DNA of 64,000 nucleotides from Rhabdochlamydiaceae bacterium (GCA_019752555.1 JAIELY010000001.1:1-64000); one strand, 5' to 3'; positions 1 to 9,067 are shown, counted from the stretch's first letter. The notes: generated from the sequence alone by a model not told the origin. Program-made: numbers and translations.

Positions 1-11
1 TTAAGTTTAAT

Positions 12-761
12 TTGAGATTGCTGTTGCAGCGAGTTGAAATTTCTGAGCCATTGGTTAAATCTAACTGGGAAGCTTACCAATTAGACATGCGTACTGCTCA
101 TCGGAAGTTTATTTTTTTGAGATCGGATGAACAGAGTAAAGCGCTGGGTTTATCTATTGCAATTTCGGAATTAACGGTAGAAAAAATGCCAGCAAAAGAA
201 TGGGATCGATTAGTTGAAGTGCTGGATGGCTGGTACTTCTCATCGCATCTTAAATACCTGAGCATTCATAAAGAATTGCCCCTGCAATCCCCCTTAGATC
301 ACGATCCTGGAGGTGTTTTTTTAAGTGCACACGTTATCTGTGATTTGATTTCTCGGCATCTACGCAATCAAGAGAATACTGAAAATAGGCTCAGGTCACC
401 CAGGCGTGTACTTGTCTGCCGAGATCGATTGCGTTCAGTGCAGGCAGTGGCTCTGTTTAATAAAAAAGAGCATAGTTTAACCTATCTTGTGACACATCCA
501 GATAATATTCGGCATCCTATAAATGAACATATTTCCACGCGGGCTCAAGGAGCGGGAACTCAAATTATTTTGTATTTGGCTCGTCTGGCCTTAAAAAGAA
601 ATATGCCTCTTTGGGCGATCATTAGGGATGATTCCGAGCCGTTCTATCAAAAATTGCATTTTGACGATGATGCGGCTTTTGGAAAAAAGATCCTAACTGT
701 GGAAAAAATTAAACAGCTTGTTTCATTAAAAATCTTTCCGTTTAGTCTGCTTTCTCAGTGA
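12..761 (+). CDS. GNAT-family N-acetyltransferase, probably 5'-truncated
   Basis: The C-terminal half looks like a GNAT domain: an acetyl-CoA-loop-like RAQGAGTQI (about residues 176-184) is followed by a helix and then an SEPFYQKLHF segment typical of GNAT motif B. The substrate cannot be told. The frame stays open to the left edge of the window, and the only start in view is a TTG at base 12 with no visible Shine-Dalgarno, so the true start may lie outside. The first ~110 residues match nothing I recognise. It ends about 80 bases before tRNA-Arg and is not obviously in an operon with it. Confidence 0.6.
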   Translation: MRLLLQRVEISEPLVKSNWEAYQLDMRTAHRKFIFLRSDEQSKALGLSIAISELTVEKMPAKEWDRLVEVLDGWYFSSHLKYLSIHKELPLQSPLDHDPGGVFLSAHVICDLISRHLRNQENTENRLRSPRRVLVCRDRLRSVQAVALFNKKEHSLTYLVTHPDNIRHPINEHISTRAQGAGTQIILYLARLALKRNMPLWAIIRDDSEPFYQKLHFDDDAAFGKKILTVEKIKQLVSLKIFPFSLLSQ

Positions 762-841
762 TTTTGGGCTGTTCTCCCGGTGGGCGTGACCATAGTCCTT
801 GAGTTTTTCTCACAGGATCGTTTACACTTGCTGAGATGTTG

Positions 842-915
842 GCACCGATAGCTCAATCGGATAGAGTACCCGGCTTCGAACCGGGTGGTTACAGGTTCAA
901 GTCCTGTTCGGTGCA
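842..915 (+). tRNA. tRNA-Arg (anticodon TCG)
   Basis: A complete cloverleaf can be drawn: acceptor GCACCGA/TCGGTGC, D arm starting GCTC, a five-pair anticodon stem CCCGG/CCGGG around loop CTTCGAA (anticodon TCG), and T arm ACAGG-TTCAAGT-CCTGT. Discriminator base is A. No CCA is encoded, so the 3' end must be added after transcription. It reads CGN arginine codons (CGA first). The next gene starts only 27 bases downstream, so they may share a transcript. Confidence 0.95.
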
Positions 916-941
916 TATTTAGTCTTGTCTTTGTACATTTT

Positions 942-2045
942 ATGTCTATTTCCATTTTTCAGCACACGCAGAAAAGCTACAGTGAGGCAGTCTTTGCTCT
1001 TTTGGGCAAGGGACGGCTACATGCTATGCACCTGTATTCTCTATGGTTTCGTAAAGGAGGGATCGAGGGGATCTGGAATGCTGTAGAGCCGCAAGCTGTT
1101 AAACTGGTTCAAGAAATGATTGCGGCAACAGATTTCTCTTTACCTGAGCTCTCCGGAGATAAAAGGGAAGCTGAGACTCTCAAATTTTTGCTTCGTTTTT
1201 CTGATGGCTTAGAAAGCGAGTCTGTTTTGATTCCGATGGAATCTGGTAAAACGTTATGCCTCTCTTCTCAAGTGGGATGCAGAATGGGATGTTCGTTTTG
1301 CGAGACGGGAAAAATGGGACTCATTCGCCACCTTACGACACAAGAGATTGTAGCTCAAGTCTTCCATGCTCGATTTGCGCTAAACGCTGCGATCCGAAAT
1401 CTTGTGTTTATGGGAATGGGAGAGCCGCTTGATAACTATGATGCAGTCATGCAGGCAATCAAAGTTTTAACTGACCCAGCGGGAATGGGATTTGGTCCGA
1501 GCCGTATCACGCTCTCGACGAGTGGAAAAGTGGAAGAGATCTATCGGTTGATTGAGGATGCTGATCCTGCATTAAACTTAGCTGTGTCCGTTAATGCTCC
1601 CTCCGATGAGGTGCGCTCGAAGTTGATGCCTGTCAACCACACTTGGGACATGGCGGCTTTAAAAGAGGCGATGAGGGCTTATTGTGCACATCCCCGCCGT
1701 GAAATTTTAGTGGAATACGTGCTCATCCAGGGAATAAATGACGCTTTGGAGCATGCAGATTTATTGGCGCAATATTTGGATGGTCTTCGTGTTAAAGTGA
1801 ATTTGATCCCTTACAATCCTCAGCGAAGGGACCGTTATCTTCCTCCAGAGAGCTCTGCTAAAGAGGCTTTTTTAGAGCGGATGAGGGAGAAGGGCTATCA
1901 GACTCTTCTGAGGGGAACCAAGGGTCAGAAGATTATGGCAGCCTGCGGCCAGTTGGGGAATGTCGAGGTGCGGCGAGAGCTAATCAAGAAAAGATTAGTT
2001 CCTTCATTGAACAATTTCCCTCAAAAAGATTATAGTCCAGCTTAG
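942..2045 (+). CDS. rlmN: RlmN/Cfr-family radical SAM methyltransferase, paralogue 1
   Basis: RlmN methylates C2 of A2503 in 23S rRNA and A37 in some tRNAs, using two SAM molecules and a 4Fe-4S cluster. The cluster motif CRMGCSFC (CX3CX2C), the SAM-binding MGMGEP, the conserved NLIPYNP and the C-terminal catalytic cysteine in AACGQLG are all present. Length (367 aa) is normal for the family. The frame opens at 885 inside tRNA-Arg, so I take the ATG at 942, just after the tRNA. A second paralogue lies at the right end of the window. Chlamydiae commonly carry two RlmN copies; which one modifies which RNA cannot be told here. Confidence 0.9.
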   Translation: MSISIFQHTQKSYSEAVFALLGKGRLHAMHLYSLWFRKGGIEGIWNAVEPQAVKLVQEMIAATDFSLPELSGDKREAETLKFLLRFSDGLESESVLIPMESGKTLCLSSQVGCRMGCSFCETGKMGLIRHLTTQEIVAQVFHARFALNAAIRNLVFMGMGEPLDNYDAVMQAIKVLTDPAGMGFGPSRITLSTSGKVEEIYRLIEDADPALNLAVSVNAPSDEVRSKLMPVNHTWDMAALKEAMRAYCAHPRREILVEYVLIQGINDALEHADLLAQYLDGLRVKVNLIPYNPQRRDRYLPPESSAKEAFLERMREKGYQTLLRGTKGQKIMAACGQLGNVEVRRELIKKRLVPSLNNFPQKDYSPA

Positions 2046-2068
2046 TACACATTAAAAGGGAGCTCAAC

Positions 2069-2701
2069 ATGGTCGACAAAAAGAAATTTGCAGAAGAAGA
2101 ATCTCAAGGCTACCGCATTGACATCGTTGGAAGAAATCTGGACGTCACCGAGCCAATGAAAAACTACGCTTGGGATAAACTCTCAAAGATTGAGCGTTTT
2201 CATAATCATATCATGTATGTTCATGTCACATTGGATATCCAGAAGTTGGAACATACGTGCATCATTGTGTTAAAAATTGATCATACCAAGGTGAAGGTGC
2301 AGGCGAGCAGCACAGATATGTATCCATCGATTGATCGAGCTGTGGATCGTTTGCAAAATCTCTTGCGCAGGTATAAGAGCCGGATTCAAGACCATCATAA
2401 GAAGGGCCTTGCAGTTACAGATATGCAAGTTAATGTCTTAGAAAGACCCTACGATGAAATTGCTGAAATTAACGACGACATTGAGCAAGCAGAAAGACAA
2501 AAACAAATTGATGAGTTTAAGGCAGCGAAAATCATCGGAACAGAGGTCAAGCCATTAAAAACACTTACCGCAGCTGAAGCACTAATGAAGATGGATCTCT
2601 CTGGGGATAGCTTCCTTGTTTTTCGCGCAGAAGAAGATTGCAAGTTGAAGGTCTTGTACCGAAGAACCGATGGAAATTATGGCCTTATCCAGCCGGAATA
2701 A
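2069..2701 (+). CDS. hpf: Long-form ribosome hibernation promoting factor (HPF/RaiA)
   Basis: The N-terminal part (about residues 15-120) has the HPF/YfiA fold pattern: IVGRNLDVTEPMKNYAWDKLSKIERF, then alternating strands and the basic helix RAVDRLQNLLRRYKSR. The C-terminal part (about 155-210) matches the dimerisation domain of long HPF, ending in YRRTDGNYGLIQPE. Long HPFs pair 70S ribosomes into inactive 100S dimers when translation slows. That would fit the dormant elementary-body stage of a chlamydial cycle, which is inference. A Shine-Dalgarno AAGGGAG lies upstream of the ATG. The next gene starts inside its last 32 bases. Confidence 0.9.
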   Translation: MVDKKKFAEEESQGYRIDIVGRNLDVTEPMKNYAWDKLSKIERFHNHIMYVHVTLDIQKLEHTCIIVLKIDHTKVKVQASSTDMYPSIDRAVDRLQNLLRRYKSRIQDHHKKGLAVTDMQVNVLERPYDEIAEINDDIEQAERQKQIDEFKAAKIIGTEVKPLKTLTAAEALMKMDLSGDSFLVFRAEEDCKLKVLYRRTDGNYGLIQPE

Positions 2702-3143
2702 GCGGCTTGTTTTTGATGAGATCCGCAGGCAATGGGTTAAAGCCACACCTGAGGAGATTGTCAGACAGACTTGGATTCAGCGGATGATTCAACAGCTGGG
2801 CTATCCAAAGCAGTTACTGGCAGTTGAAAAAGAGATTCGGGAGCTACCCCATCTCGAGGGTTTGGGGGTTCCTGAGCGGCGGGTCGATCTGCTTTGTTTT
2901 ATGAAAGGGGAGAGAATAGAGACTCTTTCCCCTTTGCTCCTTTTTGAGTTTAAAGAAGAGGTGTTGGACCTAGCCGCCATTGATCAAGTGATCGGTTATA
3001 ATTATTTTGTCAAAGCACCATTTGTTGCTGTTGCAAATCTAAAGGAAGTGCTGCTCGGATCGATGGATCGAAAGACTCAGCAGTATGTGTTTCACAAAGC
3101 GCTTCCTCCCTTTGCAGATTTACTAAAGAAGGAACTGGTATGA
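2670..3143 (+). CDS. HsdR_N-like (PD-(D/E)XK nuclease-fold) protein
   Basis: A 157-aa stand-alone protein resembling the N-terminal domain of type I restriction R subunits (HsdR_N, PF13588): an opening TPEEIVRQTW-type segment, then RRVDLLCF and LLFEFK, which supply the D...(E)xK residues of a PD-(D/E)XK site, then IDQVIGYNY. No helicase or specificity subunit is nearby, so it is not a full restriction system. It begins within the end of hpf (ATG at 2670; a second ATG at 2679 is equally possible) and its stop overlaps the next start in ATGA, so it is translationally coupled to the MAF protein gene downstream. Confidence 0.75.
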   Translation: MEIMALSSRNKRLVFDEIRRQWVKATPEEIVRQTWIQRMIQQLGYPKQLLAVEKEIRELPHLEGLGVPERRVDLLCFMKGERIETLSPLLLFEFKEEVLDLAAIDQVIGYNYFVKAPFVAVANLKEVLLGSMDRKTQQYVFHKALPPFADLLKKELV

Positions 3144-4705
3144 CCGCTACGCAAACTCCCCATTCTGTTGTCGCTTTGGATCCGCTTAAAGGGGATCTTT
3201 CCTCTCATCAAGTGATTTTTTCTTACGGCGTGGCAGATGGATTGTTGTATCGTCAGCTGAAAAAATGGCTGCAGCAAGATTTAGAGCACTATCTTGTCTT
3301 TATTGAAGATGACGAAGAGCTTTTTCTTCGTATGAAGAGCTCCCCGATGTTCCAAGATCCAAAAGTGAGACTCTACTTTTACCAAGAGCATTCTGAAGAG
3401 CTCTTTAAAGAAATAGCCTGGGAATTTCTTTTTTTAAAATTTACTTTTGCAGCGAGCTCTCCCTATGCATCTTTAAAAGAAGAAAAGATGCATGAGCTTT
3501 TTTCTCAATTAGAATATTACCAACAAGGTGTGAACCTCCTTGCTTCCGATGCGCAGGATATGGGTGTGCGGGTGTTGAAAAATACCGTTGCGAATCAAAA
3601 AAAGATGGGCTCTGCGCGTTTAGGGTCTGCATTAGAAGGCAAATGTCGCGGGATGCCAGCTATCTTGTGCGGTGCGGGACCCTCTTTAAATGCGGCATTG
3701 CCTCTTTTAAAAGAGTTAGAAAATCGCGCATTAATCATTGCAGGGGGCTCTTCTGTAGCAGCGCTGAGCGCTTCTTTAGTGCGTCCTCATTTTTGTGCTC
3801 ATTTCGATCCAGATCCTCCCAAGTCCCGAATTTTGAGCCAGGGCAATTTTGAGGTGCCTCTGTTTTACCAAAATCGCTTTTCTTCATCCCTTCTTGAGAT
3901 GGCAGACGGGCCGCTTTTATGGATGGCAGAAGGGGGCAGCTATGTGATCGAGCGTTGGTTTCAAGAGAAATATGGAATTTCTCTAGAGCCTTTTAATGCT
4001 GGGTGGACAGTGTCGAATTTCGCTGCAGCCATTGCTCTCATGCTCGGATGTAATCCGATCATTTGTGTCGGCATGGACTTTAGCTTTCCTGCAGATGAGA
4101 TGTATGCGCAGGGGATAACAGAATCTGCATGTCAAAAGGATCTTATCTTAGTTAAAGATGCCGCAGGAAATCCTGTTTATTCTAAAAAAGATTGGGTGAT
4201 GAGTGCAGAGTGGATGGGTGCCTTTGCAGCAGCGCATCCCGATGTCCGCTGGATCCATGCCCAAGAAGGGGGCCTGAACTTATCTGGATTCGAAAGACTC
4301 TCTTTTGCAGAGATCAAAGATCAGTGCTTTATGGAAGAAAAAGATCTTACCGGCTACGTTCACTCTCTTGTCAGTTCTTGTGAATCGACAAATATCACAG
4401 CTGAAACATCGATTGAAACCTGTAAAGCTTTAAAAGAAAGTTTTGAGCGCACGGACCGCGCTGTAGATCTCATGCTCGAGTTGTGGGAAAAATATTATCC
4501 CAAATCTCCGATGGAGACAGGCCAGTATGCGCTGATAGAAAATGATTTATCTCAAGAGCCTGCTTATACTTGCTTTATCGAGCCTCTGTGGCAGATTTGG
4601 AAAAGGCCGATTTTGCGCAATTTTATGCATCCTTTTGAGCATGCGGTGCATCATTTACTCTTCATTAAACGAGCCGTAGAGGCAAACTTAGGGGCGTTTT
4701 CATGA
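3140..4705 (+). CDS. MAF/DUF115 (MptE-like) family protein, copy 1
   Basis: The core carries the hallmark of the DUF115/MAF family (PF01973, related to archaeal MptE): AILCGAGPSLN (about residues 171-181), IIAGGSSVAAL and HFDPDPP. In flagellated bacteria, MAF proteins transfer nonulosonic acids to flagellin. No flagellin or sialic/pseudaminic acid genes are in this window, so the acceptor is unknown. About 150 residues flank the domain on each side. ATGA overlap with the upstream gene and ATGA overlap with the downstream gene (4702) show one operon. The copy at 5543 is a diverged paralogue. Confidence 0.75.
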   Translation: MTATQTPHSVVALDPLKGDLSSHQVIFSYGVADGLLYRQLKKWLQQDLEHYLVFIEDDEELFLRMKSSPMFQDPKVRLYFYQEHSEELFKEIAWEFLFLKFTFAASSPYASLKEEKMHELFSQLEYYQQGVNLLASDAQDMGVRVLKNTVANQKKMGSARLGSALEGKCRGMPAILCGAGPSLNAALPLLKELENRALIIAGGSSVAALSASLVRPHFCAHFDPDPPKSRILSQGNFEVPLFYQNRFSSSLLEMADGPLLWMAEGGSYVIERWFQEKYGISLEPFNAGWTVSNFAAAIALMLGCNPIICVGMDFSFPADEMYAQGITESACQKDLILVKDAAGNPVYSKKDWVMSAEWMGAFAAAHPDVRWIHAQEGGLNLSGFERLSFAEIKDQCFMEEKDLTGYVHSLVSSCESTNITAETSIETCKALKESFERTDRAVDLMLELWEKYYPKSPMETGQYALIENDLSQEPAYTCFIEPLWQIWKRPILRNFMHPFEHAVHHLLFIKRAVEANLGAFS

Positions 4706-5568
4706 GTTCAGAAAGCTATAGCATTTCACAAGATAAGCTCATTTTACAAGATGCGGAATTAGGCCTTGATCTTGTTCTGCCTTTTTTGATGCCGCGTTTG
4801 CCTCAAGATTTAACAGCGCCAAAAGTTCTAGAGCCAGGTGTACTGCTTGTCGTCGAAAGAGATCGAGAGTCTTCGCTACGAGCCGCTTACCTGACGCAAG
4901 AGGGCAAGCGCCATGGGCAGTGCCGTCTTTTTTTCTCAGAAGGAAATCTTCAGGCGGAAATGTTCTACCTACAGGGGAAATTGCACGGACCCTCTTGTTT
5001 TTACGGAGATAAGGGAGAGCTTCTTTCTCAGATGTTTTTTTGCGAAGGAAAGAGGATCGGCAAAGGATATCTCTATTTTCTTTCAGGGAACAAAGCCAGT
5101 ATTCAGCGCTTTAAAGAGGGAGAGTGGGATGGGCTCCAAGAATATTACTACGAATCAGGATGTGTCAAGAGCCATCTTCCCTATGTTTCAGGCAAGCTTC
5201 ATGGACAGGTGCGTCTTTATTGGGAAAATGGACAAATAAAGCGACAAACGGATTATTCCCAAGGTTTAAGAGAGGGCAAGGATGAGATCTGGAATGAACA
5301 AGGTGTGTTAGTCGACAGTGGCGAGTATCAAGCGGGGCAGCCTCAGGGTGTCCATCGTCATTTTTTTGCCAATGGTTCCCCTAAGGAAGAAATTGTCTAT
5401 CACACTCCTTTGCGCTTCGATAAGAAAGAGTGGGACGCTAACGGAAAACTTAAAGTAGAAGCTCTTTGGGCTCCTGATTTGACCTATACGGAAAAAGTGT
5501 ATCAAGAAACTCATGGCGCGCTTGTGCGCAAAGGATATTGGGATGGAACTCGGTTGTGTTGGAAGTGA
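4702..5568 (+). CDS. MORN-variant (YwqK/MORN_2-type) repeat protein
   Basis: At least six repeats of about 22-24 residues can be followed, each with a G(K/R)xHG core and a Y/F-rich strand: GKRHGQCRLFF, GKLHGPSCFY, GEWDGLQEYYY, GKLHGQVRLYW, GLREGKDEIW, GQPQGVHRHFF. This is the MORN_2 / YwqK-type repeat, a beta-hairpin scaffold, with no catalytic residues recognised. There is no signal peptide. It sits between two MAF/DUF115 genes and overlaps both (4 bases upstream, about 26 downstream), so the three products are probably made together; a binding-scaffold role for the MAF enzymes is inference. Confidence 0.75.
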   Translation: MSSESYSISQDKLILQDAELGLDLVLPFLMPRLPQDLTAPKVLEPGVLLVVERDRESSLRAAYLTQEGKRHGQCRLFFSEGNLQAEMFYLQGKLHGPSCFYGDKGELLSQMFFCEGKRIGKGYLYFLSGNKASIQRFKEGEWDGLQEYYYESGCVKSHLPYVSGKLHGQVRLYWENGQIKRQTDYSQGLREGKDEIWNEQGVLVDSGEYQAGQPQGVHRHFFANGSPKEEIVYHTPLRFDKKEWDANGKLKVEALWAPDLTYTEKVYQETHGALVRKGYWDGTRLCWK

Positions 5569-7330
5569 ACTTGCAGCTGAGTGGATGGAACGCTATCCTG
5601 AGATTGCATTTCTAATCTCTTATGGTGAAATTGTTCCCTCGAGCCAAAGCGAAGACCTTCAAGAGATTGCCGCTTGGCGCGCCGAGCTGGATTTAGAAGG
5701 TATCGACGTTCTTTATGTTTTGGGTGTTGGCAACCAGGTATATCAAGAGCTCAAATGTTGGCTGCAAGAGAAAAAAGAGCGCATGCTCATCTTTTTAGAA
5801 GAGGATCTTACTCAAATCTCTTCATTTGCTCAAACAGAGGCTTCTCTAGAGGTTATTTCAGATCCTCAGGTGCATCTGCAACTGATTCAAAATACAAAAG
5901 CCCTAGCATCACAACTTAAGACGCTCATCCACGCTTTTCCGACACCTCGTCTTGAAGTTGTCGCAACGCCCGCATTTTCTCAAGAGCGCGCTTCCTTATT
6001 CAAAAAAATTCGCCTAACTATGCTGCGTGAATGTGCAGTTGGCGATGCTGTTCTAACCGAAGCTCTCTATTCTCATCAGCTCGTAGAAAACGTTCTTGCT
6101 AATTTTAAACGCTGGCCCCATTCCTTTTTTGCCAATGGCCTCAAAGACAAGTTTAAGAATGTTCCCGCCATTATTTGTGGAGCTGGTCCTTCCTTAGGTC
6201 CAAGCATCCCTCTTCTTAAAACACTTTCCGACCGCGCGCTTATCATTGCCGGTGGATCAACCATTGCTGCGCTAAGCAATCAAGGAGTCGTCCCCCATAT
6301 CGGTATGGCGCTAGATCCTAATCCAGAAGAGTACTCCCGCTTACGCGTGATCTCCGCCTATGAGATGCCTTTTGTCTATGGCAATCGCGTTCAGCCAGAT
6401 GTTTTTCAAACCTGCAATGGACCTTTCGGTTACCTCCACTCGTTCACAGGCGGACCTTGCGAAGCTTATTTTGAAAAAGCGTTGGACATTTCAGCAGAGC
6501 CTGTCGGAGCAGATCTTGGACCAGAAGCCTTTTCTGTGACAGCCATGGCAATTGCTCTTGCTGTAAAGATGGGCTGTAATCCGATTATCTTAAATGGGAT
6601 TGATCTTGCATATACCGGCATGAAGCGCTACGCCGAAGGTGTGATGCCAAGTTCGAAGGTGTTTCTTCAAGAGATCTCTCAAGAAAAGAGGGCTTCAGAA
6701 AAATTGTTGCGCCGCAAAGGAATTGCGGGAACTATGGTCTATACGTTAGTCAAATGGGTTATGGAATCAAGCTGCATTTCAAAGTACGCGAAAATCCATT
6801 CCGATACGCAATTCATCAATGTTTCTCAAGAAGGACTTGGGTTTAAGGGGATTGCCAATAAAAGCCTATCTCAAGTCATTGAAGAGCATTGCAGTGCAGC
6901 GTATGATCTTAGATCTTGGGTGCATGCGGAAATCCAGCAGATTAACCTCTCTCACGTCACTCAAGAAAAAGTAGAAGAGAACATATCCGCAATGCAAATG
7001 AGTTTAAGCACTCTTTTGAGCTTATGCGATGAGATGCTAGAAGAGCTAGAAGCTTTTAAAACATCGGATCATCTCCTCGAAAGAACGCTGCCCTCTGGAA
7101 AAATGACCCTCCTGCAGATCGATTTTGAAGAGGAAAAAGCCTTCGAGTGTTTTTTCCCTCACGTCGGTCCAGCTCTAGATCAGATGCTAAACCGCACCCA
7201 TCCCTTGCCATTAGACAGGGAGTCTCTCGAGTACCGTAAGCGGCTCATCGAACGGCTTATTACTAAATGGGAACATGTGCGCAAAATGATTATCAAGGAA
7301 CTTTCCTACATTAATCAAGCTGAGCTTTGA
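5543..7330 (+). CDS. MAF/DUF115 (MptE-like) family protein, copy 2
   Basis: Same family as the gene at 3140: AIICGAGPSLG, IIAGGSTIAAL and ALDPNPE in the same order, then MAIALAVKMGCNPIIL corresponding to AIALMLGCNPIIC of copy 1. This copy is longer and has a helical, Glu-rich C-terminus (about residues 470-595). The frame opens at 5513, but I prefer the ATG at 5543, which follows GCAAAGGA at good spacing and leaves 26 bases of overlap with the MORN-variant gene. It ends the four-gene operon; the next gene is separated by 75 bases. The glycan donor and acceptor are unknown. Confidence 0.75.
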   Translation: MELGCVGSELAAEWMERYPEIAFLISYGEIVPSSQSEDLQEIAAWRAELDLEGIDVLYVLGVGNQVYQELKCWLQEKKERMLIFLEEDLTQISSFAQTEASLEVISDPQVHLQLIQNTKALASQLKTLIHAFPTPRLEVVATPAFSQERASLFKKIRLTMLRECAVGDAVLTEALYSHQLVENVLANFKRWPHSFFANGLKDKFKNVPAIICGAGPSLGPSIPLLKTLSDRALIIAGGSTIAALSNQGVVPHIGMALDPNPEEYSRLRVISAYEMPFVYGNRVQPDVFQTCNGPFGYLHSFTGGPCEAYFEKALDISAEPVGADLGPEAFSVTAMAIALAVKMGCNPIILNGIDLAYTGMKRYAEGVMPSSKVFLQEISQEKRASEKLLRRKGIAGTMVYTLVKWVMESSCISKYAKIHSDTQFINVSQEGLGFKGIANKSLSQVIEEHCSAAYDLRSWVHAEIQQINLSHVTQEKVEENISAMQMSLSTLLSLCDEMLEELEAFKTSDHLLERTLPSGKMTLLQIDFEEEKAFECFFPHVGPALDQMLNRTHPLPLDRESLEYRKRLIERLITKWEHVRKMIIKELSYINQAEL

Positions 7331-7405
7331 CGCAAAAAATATTGCAACAACTTTTGCCAAGCTGTACTATTAGAATCTTTCTTTTTTTAGCGCGAGGATC
7401 TCTGT

Positions 7406-7711
7406 ATGTTTCAAACAAATGGATCGGTTTCTTTGCTGTTTCCTTCTCATGAAGTGATGTTTTCCTTTTTGAATAATCATCCTGCCTTAGCGCAAGAGGA
7501 TAATCTCAAAGAAAAAGGAGTCTTTGCGAAAACGGCTCAAGTCTTTGAAAATACAACCCAAACATCGATGGAAATTAAAAGACTGCTAGTTCTGATTCTC
7601 GATGATATTGGATTAGAGCGTCCTGCTGCGCTTATGAGTTTGATGAATTTATCAGAAGCTGTGGAAGACTGCGCTCTTGCGAAAGTCTTTGGATCTGCCA
7701 AAGTGGAATGA
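7406..7711 (+). CDS. Small hypothetical protein (101 aa)
   Basis: I recognise no family. It is a soluble, mostly helical 101-aa protein with no signal peptide or membrane segment; the C-terminal half (KRLLVLILDDIGLERPAALMSLMNL) looks like amphipathic helices. A GAGGA (7394-7398) lies nine bases before the ATG at a plausible distance. It ends exactly where the convergent atoC-type gene ends, with no room for a separate terminator. It could be the last gene of the MAF operon, though a 75-base gap with an AT-rich stretch could also carry its own promoter. Confidence 0.55.
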   Translation: MFQTNGSVSLLFPSHEVMFSFLNNHPALAQEDNLKEKGVFAKTAQVFENTTQTSMEIKRLLVLILDDIGLERPAALMSLMNLSEAVEDCALAKVFGSAKVE

Positions 7712-9067
7712 TTATCGTGAATAAAGGTTCAATTTATTGCGTAAGGTACGGATGCTGATCCCGAGGGTTTGAGCGGCTCTTGTGCGGTTGTTATTATGCG
7801 AGGCAAGCGTTTGAAGGATGAGCCTTTTTTCCATTTCTGCAAGAGTAATGCCGACAGAATAGGGGGTTTCTAAAGCAATGGGGGTAGTGGGTTTTGAGAG
7901 ATCAAGGCCGATATGATCGGGATGAATCGTATCAGAGGGGGTCATCACAATGGTACGCTCGATCACGTTGGCAAGCTCCCGAATGTTGCCAGGCCAGTGA
8001 TAGGCGAGTAGTTTTTGCCTAGCAAGAGCTGAGAGCTGCTTGCGGTTTTTATGGTTTTCTAAACACATCCGCTCGAGAAAGTATTGAGCAAGAGGCAAAA
8101 TGTCTTCCGGACGTTCACGTAAAGGAGGCAGGTGGATAGGAACGACATTGAGCCGGTAATAGAGATCTTCGCGGAAGAGTTTTTGTTCGATCGTATCCTT
8201 CATGCAGCGATTGGAAGTGGAAATCAAACGGACATCAACACATAGAGGACGGATCCCTCCCACCCGTTCAAATTCCATTTCTTGGACAGCGCGCAACAAT
8301 TTAGGTTGCAATTCGAGAGGAATTTCTGAAATTTCATCGAGAAGTAGTGTTCCTTTATCCGCGAGCTCAAATCTGCCGAGGCGTTTGTGGATGGCGCCAG
8401 TAAAAGCTCCTTTCTCGTGTCCAAAAAATTCAGATTCTAGAAGGGGAGCTGGGATCGCGGCACAATTGACCTTAATGAAAGGCTGATGAGCGCGTTGAGA
8501 TTGGAAATGGATCGCATGTGCAATCACCTCTTTTCCCGTACCAGACTCGCCGCTGATAAAAACACTCGCATTGCTTTGTGCAATTTTCTCGACATCGCTT
8601 AAAATTTTTTTCATTAGATCGCTTTCTGCGATTAGCTGCTCTTTAATCCCATGATGTGTTGAGATCTCCTGGCGCAAGAAGTGGTTCTCTTCAAGAAGAG
8701 AGGCATGTTCTTGAGCTTTTTCAATCATGGCCCTAAGAGTGTCTTGAGAAAAGGGTTTGATCAGGTAATTAAAGGCTCCTAACTGCATCGCTTCCACTGC
8801 AGCCTCGACAGTGCTATATGAGGTGGTGAGAATGACGATGATTTCGGGATTCTTTTGTTTGGCATTTTGGAGCAGATCTATTCCCGAGAGATCAGAGGTT
8901 TTAGTCTCAGTGAAGATAAGATCGAAGGACTCTTGACGCAGCATCTCAAGAGCTTTACCACCGCTTTCTGCCAAAGACACCTCAATTTTTTTCGCTTTGA
9001 GCCCATCTACTAGTGCGCTGCGTAGGATAGGATCATTTTCAACGACGAGGGCTTTTTCCAAGGCCAT
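7712..9067 (-). CDS. atoC: NtrC-family sigma-54 activator with an altered receiver domain (AtoC/CtcC-like)
   Basis: Three domains: receiver (1-120), AAA+ (about 145-375) and a Fis-type helix-turn-helix (about 425-448). The AAA+ part is intact: Walker A GESGTGKE (172-179), the sigma-54-contacting GAFTGA (219-224) and Walker B LLLDE. It should therefore remodel sigma-54 RNA polymerase. The receiver is odd: the position of the phospho-acceptor Asp is Glu54 (IFTETK), the acidic pair is E10-N11, while K104 is kept. In C. trachomatis the homologue CtcC has a kinase partner, CtcB, beside it; no histidine kinase is seen in this window. See findings. Confidence 0.9.
   Translation of the reverse strand: MALEKALVVENDPILRSALVDGLKAKKIEVSLAESGGKALEMLRQESFDLIFTETKTSDLSGIDLLQNAKQKNPEIIVILTTSYSTVEAAVEAMQLGAFNYLIKPFSQDTLRAMIEKAQEHASLLEENHFLRQEISTHHGIKEQLIAESDLMKKILSDVEKIAQSNASVFISGESGTGKEVIAHAIHFQSQRAHQPFIKVNCAAIPAPLLESEFFGHEKGAFTGAIHKRLGRFELADKGTLLLDEISEIPLELQPKLLRAVQEMEFERVGGIRPLCVDVRLISTSNRCMKDTIEQKLFREDLYYRLNVVPIHLPPLRERPEDILPLAQYFLERMCLENHKNRKQLSALARQKLLAYHWPGNIRELANVIERTIVMTPSDTIHPDHIGLDLSKPTTPIALETPYSVGITLAEMEKRLILQTLASHNNNRTRAAQTLGISIRTLRNKLNLYSR

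Noticed and set aside
885-941. Earlier start for rlmN paralogue 1
   Set aside because: It would begin inside tRNA-Arg; the ATG at 942 is just after it and gives a plausible protein.
755-955. 66-codon minus-strand frame
   Set aside because: It is the antisense of tRNA-Arg and its flanks; the tRNA explains the sequence.
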